Shown here: positions 1 through 6,933 of the stretch, piece after piece
How the letters are laid out: the number at the start of each line of letters is the position of its first letter
Numbering within the stretch: position 1 is the stretch's first letter
Made by a program: the position numbers and the translations under genes
Notes under the pieces: generated by a model
The model's database searches: none
Told to the model about the DNA's origin: nothing
Seen by the model: only the letters and a program-made list of their open reading frames with translations
Origin: Chloroflexota bacterium
Lineage (GTDB): Bacteria; Chloroflexota; Ktedonobacteria; Ktedonobacterales; Ktedonobacteraceae
NCBI GenBank assembly: GCA_005881495.1
Contig: VBHI01000087.1
Location: forward strand, 1-30,755
Reading direction: 5' to 3'
DNA length: 30,755 nucleotides

Positions 1-1
1 G

Positions 2-478
2 AGGCGCACCGCCCTGGTCTTGCAGTACGCCTTTGGACAGACGCCGTTCGCAGAGGTATTTCCCCTGGGTTCCCGTCAAGATGCAGATCTGACCTTCTGG
101 CCCGGCGCCGCGCCACAACGCGCTCGTATTGAAGCGCGCCACGGTGAGATCTTCCCTCTGCAAGATCGTCTCCCTGGTACAAATACCATCGAGGAATTCT
201 TGAGGCAGGTGGCATCAATACTGGCGCGCCAACCATGGCAAGAGCGCTTCCTCTGTACTTTGAAAGATGCAATACCCGTTTGTCATGACAAAGGGAAGCA
301 AGGGAAACAATGGTATATTCGCGATAGCAGCGGATCGGTTCTTCCGCTTACCAACGATGACCATTGGCGTCTCCTTGCCCTCTCCGGAGGCCATCCCGTC
401 GATTTCGCGGGCGAGTGGAATGGGGAAAACCTCTATCCCCTCGGCGTACTGGTCGATTCCCACTATTACTTATTATAA
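2..478 (+). CDS. C-terminal part of a protein truncated by the window start (possibly SWIM-zinc-finger-associated)
   Basis: The reading frame is open from base 2 to a TAA at 476-478, so the gene begins upstream of the window. A TTG at base 20 is not a convincing start because the frame reads RRTALVLQYAFG across it. About 158 residues are visible: a segment with PGAAPQRA, a linker with EEFLRQVASIL, and a tail with WRLLALSGGHPVDFAGEWNG. The tail resembles the C-terminal region I recall from large proteins encoded with SWIM zinc-finger genes in actinobacteria and Ktedonobacteria; that is recollection of pattern only. No catalytic motif is visible. The end looks natural, so the transposon 28 bp downstream does not seem to have cut this gene. 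Confidence 0.6.
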   Translation, partial: RRTALVLQYAFGQTPFAEVFPLGSRQDADLTFWPGAAPQRARIEARHGEIFPLQDRLPGTNTIEEFLRQVASILARQPWQERFLCTLKDAIPVCHDKGKQGKQWYIRDSSGSVLPLTNDDHWRLLALSGGHPVDFAGEWNGENLYPLGVLVDSHYYLL

Positions 479-505
479 GGATGGTTCCATGGATGCAATA
501 GTGAC

Positions 506-555
506 TGTAAATCACAAAACTCAGTGAGGTAATTTCTGTATAATTATCTGAGGTA
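506..555 (+). repeat. Left terminal inverted repeat of the transposon
   Basis: The repeat begins TGTAAATCACAAAACTCAGT and continues to 555. It contains two related motifs, CAGTGAGGTAATTT and ATCTGAGGTA, about 22 bp apart. The right-end copy matches with a few substitutions and one 1-nt gap. Paired sub-repeats at each end are typical transposase binding sites in Mu/Tn5053/Tn552-type elements. Confidence 0.88.
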
Positions 556-587
556 GGAGTAGGGAACAGATCGCCTCCCCTTTCAAC

Positions 588-1163
588 TCACGAGTCTGAC
601 ACTGAAGAGGTCGCCTCTTTCACATAGCGATAGAGCGTTGCGCGGGAGATTCCCAATGCTGCGCAAATTTCCGAGATGGAGTGACTTTGATCAGCAAACA
701 TCCGCTGAGCCAGAGCCACTTTGCCATTGGTCTTGAGCTTTCTTGGTCGTCCGCCGACGCGTCCTCTTGCCCTGGCCGCCGCTAACCCTGCATTGGTGCG
801 TTCGCGAATCAGATCGCGCTCAAATTCAGCCAGTGCCCCCATGAGATGAAAGATGAGCTTCCCGCCCGGAGTCGTCGTGTCGATCGGCTCGGTCAGGCTG
901 ATGAACTCGATGCCGCGCTCTTTGAGACCTTTGAGCAACTCAATCAAGTGAGTCAACGAGCGTCCAGCCCGGTCCAGCTTCCAGATCACGAACGTATCTC
1001 CTGGCCGTAGATACGCCAGTGCCTCGGTGAGTCCTTTCCGCTCAGCCTTCGACCCAGTCATCTTGTCAAGAAACCATTTGTCACAACCCGCTTCTTTGAG
1101 TGCGTCGATCTGCAATCCCTCGTTTTGCTCCTGTTTGGAGACACGAACATACCCAATCTTCAT
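588..1163 (-). CDS. Serine recombinase, resolvase/invertase family (TniR/BinL-like)
   Basis: Small serine recombinase of 191 residues that should resolve transposition cointegrates at res sites. The N-terminal catalytic domain begins MKIGYVRVSKQEQN, with the nucleophile Ser in YVRVS. It continues through WKLDRAGRSLTHLIELL and ALAEFERDLIRERTNAGL, the hallmarks of the family. The C-terminus carries a Hin-like helix-turn-helix (SISEICAALGISRATLYRYV). I chose the ATG at 1163 because AGGAAGAG lies just upstream and the family starts at this point; an ATG further out would add 11 atypical residues. The gene lies just inside the left inverted repeat, and its own promoter region holds candidate binding half-sites, so autoregulation is likely. 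It appears intact. Confidence 0.93.
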   Translation of the reverse strand: MKIGYVRVSKQEQNEGLQIDALKEAGCDKWFLDKMTGSKAERKGLTEALAYLRPGDTFVIWKLDRAGRSLTHLIELLKGLKERGIEFISLTEPIDTTTPGGKLIFHLMGALAEFERDLIRERTNAGLAAARARGRVGGRPRKLKTNGKVALAQRMFADQSHSISEICAALGISRATLYRYVKEATSSVSDS

Positions 1164-1206
1164 AAACTCTTCCTTTTGTCTCATGTTTCCCGTCAATGGC
1201 CCGACT

Positions 1207-1248
1207 TTTTGAGATTCTGATTATGAGATGAGTTTTGAGATTCGTCAA
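1207..1248 (-). promoter_or_regulatory. Resolvase promoter overlapped by repeated half-sites
   Basis: On the minus strand TTGACG (1243-1248) and CATAAT (1220-1225) are separated by 17 bp, a good sigma-70 promoter reading toward the resolvase. The motif TTTTGAGATTC occurs twice on the plus strand (1207-1217 and 1233-1243), 26 bp apart. It resembles the TTTTGAGAC half of the res-like dyads at 1306 and 3165. Resolvase bound here would cover its own promoter. Confidence 0.6.
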
Positions 1249-1305
1249 GGGGAAGTTCTGTGCTTGCGGAAGTGACGCGCTACGACGCTAGAAAAGCTGA
1301 GCAGA

Positions 1306-1341
1306 TTGTCTCAGAAAACGGTCGATTTCGAGACGCATCAA
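1306..1341 (+). other. Res-like dyad, left copy (resolvase crossover candidate)
   Basis: An interrupted inverted repeat reads TTGTCTCAGAAAACG, two bases (GT), then CGATTTCGAGACGCATCAA. The arms TGTCTC and GAGAC(G) are typical of serine-resolvase subsites of about 28-30 bp. It lies between the resolvase promoter and the cargo promoter, the usual place for res. A diverged direct copy lies on the far side of the cargo. Confidence 0.55.
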
Positions 1342-1415
1342 TTGCCTTTGTAGGATGAGGGAATGAAGGAGATGGCCTCTCTATGAAGGATGTATCGGAG
1401 AAACTGCCAGAAGTC

Positions 1416-1444
1416 TTGACACCCAACGAAAGCGAGTCTACAAT
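1416..1444 (+). promoter_or_regulatory. Near-consensus sigma-70 promoter of the tetR-methyltransferase operon
   Basis: TTGACA at 1416-1421, a 17-bp spacer and TACAAT at 1439-1444. A short palindrome ACAAA-T-TTTGT follows at 1458-1468, between the promoter and the tetR start. It could be a TetR operator, but it is short and AT-rich, so that part is weak. Confidence 0.8.
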
Positions 1445-1482
1445 GAGTAACGAATGAACAAATTTTGTGAAAGCGAGAAATC

Positions 1483-2190
1483 ATGGGGATTGATGAGAAA
1501 GAACGCGAACGGGCCATCTTAGATGTGACGGTTGAACTGCTGCTTCGGCATGGGTACAACAAAGTGACGATGAGCGATGTGGCGGATGCTGTCGGCTTAA
1601 ACCGCAGACTGGTTTATCTCTTGTTTCCTTCAAAGGATGCATTGATAAAAGCCCTTCTGCTTCGGGAATTGAACATCTATGCGGAAGTCTGGAATCGCTA
1701 TCTCGATAGTGATCCTTTGGGAGGCACGGTCGCCAGCGTCTATCGGGGTCTGCTCGCTGCCCTCAAGCAGTTACCATTGATGACTGCGATGTATACGCGA
1801 GATGAGCAGACGTTTGGCAAATATCTCTCCAGACCAGGCAATTTCTTCGCCTCCTGGCCGCCTGATCCTGGTCCGACACGGGAGTATCTCCAGGCCATGC
1901 AAGAGATCGGAGTCGTTCGTCAGGACATCAACACGAGAGCCATGGCTTTCATCCTGGATGCGCTGACTCCTTCCATCCTTGCCGCTCTCTCTTCTCACAC
2001 GAAGGCACCTCTCGATGACTCCAACAGGTCGAGCCAGCCATCTTTTGATGAGTTAGTGGAAACGGTGGCCGAGCTTTGCGAGTGCTTGCTCACGCCGAAA
2101 GCGGGGGCGAACCTCGAAGCAGGGAAAGCGATAATGCGCCGGAAAATCGAAGAGGCGCAGGCACAGTTTACTAAAAGGAGCAACCAATGA
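1483..2190 (+). CDS. TetR/AcrR family transcriptional regulator (transposon cargo)
   Basis: 235-residue TetR-type repressor. The N-terminal helix-turn-helix is clear: ILDVTVELLLRHGYNKVTMS, then DVADAVGLNRRLVYLLFPSK, about residues 10-55. The C-terminal ligand-binding half is helical and not recognisable to a subfamily. The gene starts at ATG 1483, 39 bp after the -10 box, with only a weak ribosome binding site (GAAAGCGAGAA). Its stop overlaps the methyltransferase start in an ATGA tetranucleotide, so the two are translationally coupled. The likely role is autoregulation plus control of the methyltransferase in response to a small molecule; the ligand is unknown. Confidence 0.9.
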   Translation: MGIDEKERERAILDVTVELLLRHGYNKVTMSDVADAVGLNRRLVYLLFPSKDALIKALLLRELNIYAEVWNRYLDSDPLGGTVASVYRGLLAALKQLPLMTAMYTRDEQTFGKYLSRPGNFFASWPPDPGPTREYLQAMQEIGVVRQDINTRAMAFILDALTPSILAALSSHTKAPLDDSNRSSQPSFDELVETVAELCECLLTPKAGANLEAGKAIMRRKIEEAQAQFTKRSNQ

Positions 2191-3047
2191 CACCTGAGAA
2201 GATCCACTTCACAAAAGAAAAAGAAACGATGCTCATGACCTTGAACGGTCGAGCTATCCAGAGTCAATGGAAGAATCCCATCTTGCGCGACCCGTGGGCA
2301 GAAGAAGCGATGCGGCATATTGATTACGACATCGGCAAGCACTACAGGGGAGTGGGCTCGTGGAGCCTGTGGAGCAAGATTGGATGTACCATCGTCGCCA
2401 CGCGAGCCGCGACCTTTGATCTGCTCACGAACCGCTATCTGGCAGATCACCCGGATGCGACCGTGCTCCACGTGGGCTGCGGCATGGACAGCCGTGTTTT
2501 CCGAGTCGATCCGCCTGCTAATGTCCAGTGGTTCGACGTGGATTACCCCGATGTGATCGACCTGCGCCGCCAACTGTTCCCCGAACGGGGTGCCTATCAC
2601 CTGATCGGTGCACCGCTGGAGGATTTGCGCTGGTTGGACGAGGTCCCACGGGACCGGCCCGGGCTACTTATCGCCGAGGGGGTGCTGCACTACCTGAGCG
2701 AAACAGAGGTGAAAGCGCTCCTCAATGCGGTGGTCGCTCACTTCCCCGGCGGTCAGATGATCTTCGATATCTGCAATCCGTGGATTGTGAAAAGAGCGGG
2801 CTCGAACGTCGGGGGCACGGGTGCAGCCTACAAATGGGGCCTTGATGATCCCCAGGACATCAAGCAGCTTGAGCCAAAACTTGAACTGATCAAGGAATTC
2901 AGACCAAGCGAACTGGTCGCGTTTTCCCGATTCCCGTTATGGTGGCGGGTCCTTTACCGCGCGCAGGAGGTCAACCCCACGCTGCGTAGGATGGAACGTA
3001 CAATAGTTTACCGATATGAGAACGCAAGCTCGGAATCACGATCCTAA
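2187..3047 (+). CDS. Class I SAM-dependent O-methyltransferase, TcmP/LCMT-like (transposon cargo)
   Basis: 286 residues. The SAM-binding motif I is VLHVGCGMDSRVFRV, followed by WFDVDYPDVIDLRRQL (acidic ribose-contact region) and AEGVLHYLSETEVKALL. This order is diagnostic of the leucine carboxyl methyltransferase/PCMT group that includes TcmP, the tetracenomycin carboxyl O-methyltransferase. The start overlaps the tetR stop (ATGA) and is preceded by AAAAGGAGC, a strong ribosome binding site. As the only enzyme carried by the transposon it probably modifies a small molecule, either in self-protection or in tailoring a metabolite; which one cannot be told from sequence. No truncation is seen. 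Confidence 0.88.
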   Translation: MTPEKIHFTKEKETMLMTLNGRAIQSQWKNPILRDPWAEEAMRHIDYDIGKHYRGVGSWSLWSKIGCTIVATRAATFDLLTNRYLADHPDATVLHVGCGMDSRVFRVDPPANVQWFDVDYPDVIDLRRQLFPERGAYHLIGAPLEDLRWLDEVPRDRPGLLIAEGVLHYLSETEVKALLNAVVAHFPGGQMIFDICNPWIVKRAGSNVGGTGAAYKWGLDDPQDIKQLEPKLELIKEFRPSELVAFSRFPLWWRVLYRAQEVNPTLRRMERTIVYRYENASSESRS

Positions 3048-3164
3048 GCCAGGTGAAATGAAAAAACGTATGGCAGTGGAAAAATGCAATTTAGCATGAT
3101 TTGAGAAGAATGGGGAAATGATAAAGGGGGAGGGAAGCGCCGCAAGCATGAGCTGTATCTCTCT

Positions 3165-3203
3165 TTGTCACAACAAACGAACGATTTTGAGACAGCTCAT
3201 CAA
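3165..3203 (+). other. Res-like dyad, right copy flanking the cargo
   Basis: The site reads TTGTCACAACAAACG, AA, then CGATTTTGAGACAGC, followed by TCATCAA. It matches the copy at 1306-1341 at 23 of the first 29 positions, in the same orientation, including the two half-site arms. The two central bases differ (AA here, GT at 1306). It lies between the end of the methyltransferase gene and the end of the ATPase gene, so the pair brackets the cargo. Confidence 0.5.
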
Positions 3204-3214
3204 TAGATCTCTTT

Positions 3215-4098
3215 TCAATCCAGCCCGATGATGAGATTCTGACGTGCGGTCTCTACTACCTCTTTCGTCACCACTTGGATCTGATTCGCGACTAACACAT
3301 GCTCCACCTGGAGCATGAGACGTTCAATCAGGCGAATATTCCCACGCGTTATGCGCAGAAGCGCGGCAACCGCTTCTTTATCCGTGAAATCGTCGGAATA
3401 CGCCTTGACCCGATGACTCCAGCGCTTCTCCAGAAAATCGCGTGTCTCGTCGTCGGACAATGGCTCCATCTCATGAGCAAAGCCGACCCCCCGAATAGAG
3501 TTGGGGGACGCGCATTAGGCGTTTTTCCAGGCCGGGCATGCGAAGTCGACACCAGGCCGAACTCCCCACGGTCCGCAAAATCGCGGATGAGTTCCAATCC
3601 AGCATCCTTGAGCCGGTTGGCTTCATCGACAATCAACAACTCGATCAGGGGCGTATAGCGGTGCGTCACCAGAAACTCGCGCTCGCCCTGATGGTGCTGA
3701 TTGGCAGCCTCCACCAGATAGGAAAACGCTGCAAACAACGTCAACACCTGTTTTTCAATGCGTGCGACCGAGGCGGAAACCGGAGGCGTATAAAAGACCG
3801 TGCGGCACTGCTGCATGGACGTGTCCAGAGGAGCGGAAGCGAAGGTCAGCGGTCGGTAAGGATACAGGTCGTCCACGGCATTGCGTCCCGTGAAGGTGAT
3901 CAGGGTTTCGGGCAAGAACGGTTTGAACAGGTTCCATTGCGCATACTGTTTGGCGGACTCGGTTTTGCCTGTCCCTGGGGGACCATATCCCAGACCTACC
4001 ACACGAGCACGCCGACAGGCATCGCACATCTCGCCGAAGCGACGATAACTTTTCGTCGCCACAAAGCTTTGAGGATTCCCTCCATCCTGGTTAGTCAT
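3215..4098 (-). pseudogene. Transposition AAA ATPase (TniB/p271-like), double frameshift
   Basis: Partner ATPase of the DDE transposase, expected to select targets and activate the transposase. The N-terminal part (from ATG 4098) has Walker [14 protein letters not shown] and Walker B LLIVDEANRL. The frame is lost after GEFGLV near 3550. The middle reads MPGLEKRLMRVPQLYS in the next frame. The C-terminal part (EMEPLSDDETRDFLEKRWSH onward, to 3215) is in the third frame. This fits two separate 1-nt insertions about 60 bp apart, the second in a run of six G at about 3489. Rejoined, the product would be about 293 residues, close to Tn552 p271 in length. The ATG overlaps the transposase stop by 8 nt, so translation is coupled. 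Confidence 0.85.
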
Positions 4099-5485
4099 TG
4101 ATGTACCTCTTGAGTCGTGGCCGCGCTTCGACCGGCGCGGGTTCTGCCACCACCGTTTTGGGTGCAGGAGGCGGAGCGTGGTGCATCTCTACATACCGAT
4201 TGACCATGGCCTCTCGTGTACTCAGTTCTGCTCGAACCTGCTTGCGGCGAACTGTGCGAGCCTGTTCGATCTCTTTCCCCATATCCGCAGGATCGTATCG
4301 TATCAAGACCTCTTCCTTGACAAAGGCCGCCAGGGTAATGTCCATGTAGCGATGGTTCTGGAAATGAATGCCATCTTGCTGGACTCGGCGCGTCTTGGCC
4401 ACCGTTAAGAGCAGCAGGTCGAGTTGTTCAAGGGACGCGGGCATCCGAGGCACAAAGCCGCCTGCTTCCCACCGATCCTTGGGCTGGCGCTCCGTTTCGC
4501 TATGGACCCGGCGATGATAGTCTTCCAGCAACCACGTCCGAAAGCGCTGCTCAAAATCCGGTAAGGTGAGTGTCGCCTCTGCCTCAGCATATTCCTTTGG
4601 GGCATAGCCAGACACGTCTTGCAGAAAGAGCTGATCAACGCTGCGGAAGAAACGCTCCACCTTGCCGCGCCCGCGGGGCACGCCTTTTTCGGAAAAAACT
4701 AACTCCATGCCGATATCTGCCGCTACCTGCTCCATATGTTTGCTGGTGAAGTCTGAGCCATGATCGGTGTAGAAAACGCTGGGTATGCCACAGGCCGACC
4801 AGCGGGGGTCTTCTTTGCGCCAGATGGCTTGACGAAGAGTCAATACAGTCGTGAGTGCTGTGGCTGGCTGGAAGCTGAGTCGATACCCCATGATCATCCG
4901 GCTGTAATCGTCTTCGATCGCGGTGAGGTAGGGCTTGGCCGGTTTGCCTGCTTCGTCCAACAGCCACACGTCCAATGGCGTATGATCGGCCTGCCACATG
5001 GCATTGGCATGGGTGGCTTCTCGCCGGTAGAGTAAATCAAATTCCTCGCGATAGGCAGCGGCTCCGTGATGGGCAAGGGTCACGAGGGCGGGATCGAGGC
5101 TTTTGATAATCAGGCGCACCCGCTCATAGCTGGGTGATTTCCATCCTTGTGCTCCAGCAATCTCAACGACCTGGCGATGAATCGCAGCGGCTGAACGTGG
5201 AGGCGTCTGCAAAGCCAGTCCTTCCACCAAGGTGATCGCTTGTTCTGGCAGACTGCGAGACTTGCCTTTGTCTGAGCGAGGGGCCTTAGCCAGTCCAGCT
5301 AGCCCCTTCTCTCGATATGATTTGATCCAGCGCTGCACGGTACTCAAAGCCATCTGATGGTCACGGGCAATCTGCGTCTGCGAGACCCCTTCTTCCAGGG
5401 CAGGGCGCAACACGGCAAAGCGTTCGAGGGCTTGCCTCCGTTGCGCCTCAGAGAGGGTTGTGAGCGGTATCACTTGTTCTGCCAT
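4091..5485 (-). CDS. DDE transposase of the Tn552/TniA (Mu-like) family
   Basis: 464 residues from the ATG at 5485. Order of domains: an N-terminal helix-turn-helix (QTQIARDHQMALSTVQRWIK), an integrase core with catalytic Asp in MWQADHTPL, Asp in VFYTDHGSDF and Glu in GRGKVERFFRS (DD36E spacing), then a Mu-type C-terminal beta domain (HFQNHRYMDITLAAFVKEEV). The transposase cuts and joins the element ends. An upstream ATG at 5539 would add 18 residues and has GAGG 8 nt before it, contributed by the terminal repeat. I prefer 5485 because the family alignment starts around VIPLTTLSEAQRR, though its AAGGATG is 13 nt away. The frame is intact, and the stop overlaps the ATPase start. Confidence 0.93.
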   Translation of the reverse strand: MAEQVIPLTTLSEAQRRQALERFAVLRPALEEGVSQTQIARDHQMALSTVQRWIKSYREKGLAGLAKAPRSDKGKSRSLPEQAITLVEGLALQTPPRSAAAIHRQVVEIAGAQGWKSPSYERVRLIIKSLDPALVTLAHHGAAAYREEFDLLYRREATHANAMWQADHTPLDVWLLDEAGKPAKPYLTAIEDDYSRMIMGYRLSFQPATALTTVLTLRQAIWRKEDPRWSACGIPSVFYTDHGSDFTSKHMEQVAADIGMELVFSEKGVPRGRGKVERFFRSVDQLFLQDVSGYAPKEYAEAEATLTLPDFEQRFRTWLLEDYHRRVHSETERQPKDRWEAGGFVPRMPASLEQLDLLLLTVAKTRRVQQDGIHFQNHRYMDITLAAFVKEEVLIRYDPADMGKEIEQARTVRRKQVRAELSTREAMVNRYVEMHHAPPPAPKTVVAEPAPVEARPRLKRYIND

Positions 5486-5545
5486 GATGAGTGCGACATC
5501 CTTGCATAAAAAGGGCCACCAGTACCTTCTCTCAAGCATACCCGT

Positions 5546-5596
5546 TACCTCAGATAATTGTAAAGAAAATTACCTCACTGAATTCTGGGATTTACA
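5546..5596 (-). repeat. Right terminal inverted repeat of the transposon
   Basis: Read on the minus strand from 5596 it begins TGTAAATCCCAGAATTCAGT and continues to 5546 with the same two GAGGTA sub-motifs as the left end. It abuts the transposase leader, so transposase binding could repress its own gene. Confidence 0.88.
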
Positions 5597-5904
5597 ATCT
5601 GGGCAGCTAGAAACGACATCGTAACGGTGAGAGCACAGGAAGAATAAAGATCTATTTCTTCTTGGATAAACAGGGTCTCACGCCAGGAATTGGCTTACGC
5701 ATCTAGATGAGGAAGGCCTTCGGCTTGAAGAAGACTACTGGATCAATCCAGGGAAGCCCTCCATGAGCAAAGATCTTTAGAGCCACCCATCGCACGAATG
5801 AGAGGTCGAGGATCTATCCAGCAGCCGCTCGCAGTGGTTTGCTCGTACCCAGCCCTCCTGTATATGTGCTATCCTTAGACAAGTAACAGAGGGGGAATAG
5901 AGAC
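5597..5904 (+). other. Gene-free spacer with a short coding remnant
   Basis: No intact gene is seen. One plus-strand frame ending at about 5778 reads LDEEGLRLEEDYWINPGKP and then SMSKDL before a stop. It looks like the C-terminus of a real protein but is closed upstream by a stop after about 35 codons and has no start. I read it as a possible gene fossil of unknown family. The last bases carry GAGGGGG, the ribosome binding site of the next gene. Confidence 0.3.
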
Positions 5905-6459
5905 ATGCAGATTGTTGATCTTCGTTCTGATAATGAATCAGCCATCCGCCAGATTGCAGCGTTGTTGGTGGAGGGCTTTGCTACCAACTGGCCAGGATCT
6001 TGGCCGGACCCGGAGTCTGCTCTGGAGGAAGTGCGAGAATCCTTTGCAGCAGGGCGCATCAGCCGGGTCGCCCTCGATGAGGACGGGATAGTACTGGGCT
6101 GGATCGGTGGCATCAGCCACTATCGAGGCCACGTGTGGGAACTGCATCCCCTGGTAGTGCGTGTCAGCCACCAAGGCCAAGGCATCGGGCGTGCCTTGGT
6201 GGCTGACCTGGAAGAGCGCGTGAAAGAGCGTGATGGGCTGACCATTACCCTTGGCACCGATGACGTCACTCAGCAGACCACCCTTGCTGGGATCAATCTC
6301 TTTCCCCATGTCTGGGAACACGTGACCCACATCAAGAATCTGAAGCGGCATCCCTACGAGTTTTACCAGAAGCTGGGCTACGTCATTGTGGGCGTAATGC
6401 CCGATGCGAATGGGCTTGGCAAGCCAGATATCCTCATGGCCAAATCGGTCATGCGTTGA
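5905..6459 (+). CDS. GNAT acetyltransferase, aminoglycoside 6'-N-acetyltransferase-like
   Basis: 184 residues. The acetyl-CoA motif A is visible as LHPLVVRVSHQGQGIGRALV (QxxGxG/A around residues 94-98). It is followed by ITLGTDD and a C-terminal HPYEFYQKLGYVIVGVMPDANGLGKPDILM-type segment. These are features of the AAC(6')-like subgroup found in Gram-positive and Chloroflexota genomes. The reaction would be acetyl transfer from acetyl-CoA to a primary amine, possibly an aminoglycoside; the substrate is not proven by sequence. ATG 5905 is preceded by GAGGGGGAATAGAGAC. The gene stands alone between the transposon and a spacer with mobile-element scars. Confidence 0.82.
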   Translation: MQIVDLRSDNESAIRQIAALLVEGFATNWPGSWPDPESALEEVRESFAAGRISRVALDEDGIVLGWIGGISHYRGHVWELHPLVVRVSHQGQGIGRALVADLEERVKERDGLTITLGTDDVTQQTTLAGINLFPHVWEHVTHIKNLKRHPYEFYQKLGYVIVGVMPDANGLGKPDILMAKSVMR

Positions 6460-6613
6460 GCCGTTGAAAGCCTTGTGATGCTGGACGAGCCTGTTGTGCA
6501 AACGCTGGCAACCGCCTTCCTCGTCTAGATGCGCCAGAACGAGCCATGGCGTGAGACCCTGATAAACCATTTACAAACCGCCAACTGATTGTCTACCCAA
6601 AAACGGCAAGAGT

Positions 6614-6645
6614 GCCCCCGGCATTAGTCGTGGGGAGTTGTCACA
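6614..6645 (+). repeat. Solo IS200/IS605-type right end (element scar)
   Basis: The block starts GCCCCCGGCATTAGTCGTGG and ends GGAGTTGTCAC. It forms a hairpin (CCCC and CGGC pairing with GTCG and GGGG, one bulged base). It matches the right end of the tnpB element at 25845-25875 at about 22 of 31 positions with no gaps, including the closing GTCAC. No tnpB or tnpA frame lies upstream, so it is a scar or a non-autonomous derivative. The rest of 6460-6865 shows no gene I can support. Confidence 0.5.
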
Positions 6646-6815
6646 TGATTATACCATTGCCATCGTCGATCATACTCGCTGCTAGCAACCGTGTCAGTAC
6701 TATCAACTCCCAAGCGTAGAGCTGCTATATCCAGAACTATGAATAGAGCTATAAACATTATTATCGTAATCATGATTTTCTCCTTATTCGCTATTGGTTG
6801 TTCCCCAGGTGCGCC

Positions 6816-6840
6816 ACGAGTTCAAATCTCGTCTGCTCAC
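6816..6840 (+). other. tRNA 3'-end-like fragment (T arm plus acceptor strand)
   Basis: ACGAG-TTCAAAT-CTCGT is a perfect 5-bp T stem with a canonical 7-base T loop, followed by CTGCTCAC as the 3' acceptor strand. No matching 5' acceptor strand (TGAGCAG) or D and anticodon arms are found upstream, so this is not a full tRNA gene. Such 3' fragments are often left as att-site copies by integrating elements; that origin is inferred. Confidence 0.4.
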
Positions 6841-6865
6841 CTGCTACAATTATACTTGCCAAATA

Positions 6866-6874
6866 TGGTATAAT
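6866..6874 (+). promoter_or_regulatory. Extended -10 promoter of the Lrp-type regulator
   Basis: TG-G-TATAAT at 6866-6874, 60 bp before the start codon. No good -35 box is seen at 16-18 bp upstream, which fits an extended -10 promoter. Confidence 0.5.
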
Positions 6875-6933
6875 AAAGAGAAAAGTAAAGGAGTTTTACG
6901 GAAAAAGTTAAAATAATAAGGTAAAGGTGCAAT

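Larger units (their letters stand above)
506..5596. mobile_element. Tn552/Tn5053-like transposon with TetR-methyltransferase cargo
   Basis: The element is bounded by imperfect inverted repeats starting TGTAAATC at 506 and, on the other strand, at 5596. Inside are a DDE transposase and an overlapping AAA ATPase gene reading inward from the right end, and a serine resolvase near the left end. That is the transposase/ATPase/resolvase set of Tn552 and Tn5053/Tn402 elements. A tniQ-like gene is not seen, which favours the Tn552 type. Cargo occupies about 1342-3164. The 5 bases outside the ends (GTGAC left, ATCTG right) do not match, so no target-site duplication is visible. The ATPase is frameshifted, so the copy is probably not autonomous if the sequence is correct. 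Confidence 0.85.

Noticed and set aside
3215..4098. Programmed ribosomal frameshifting in the transposon ATPase
   Set aside because: Two separate shifts in the same direction would be needed and there is no slippery heptamer with a downstream structure; decay or sequencing error is simpler.
501..5601. A 5- or 6-bp target-site duplication of the transposon
   Set aside because: The bases next to the two ends (GTGAC and ATCTG) do not match in either orientation.
6691..6873. A 60-codon plus-strand frame with a lipoprotein-like segment (IIIVIMIFSLFAIGCSPG)
   Set aside because: No ribosome binding site before the GTG or the internal ATG, and the frame runs through the tRNA-like fragment. AT-rich chance ORF is more likely.
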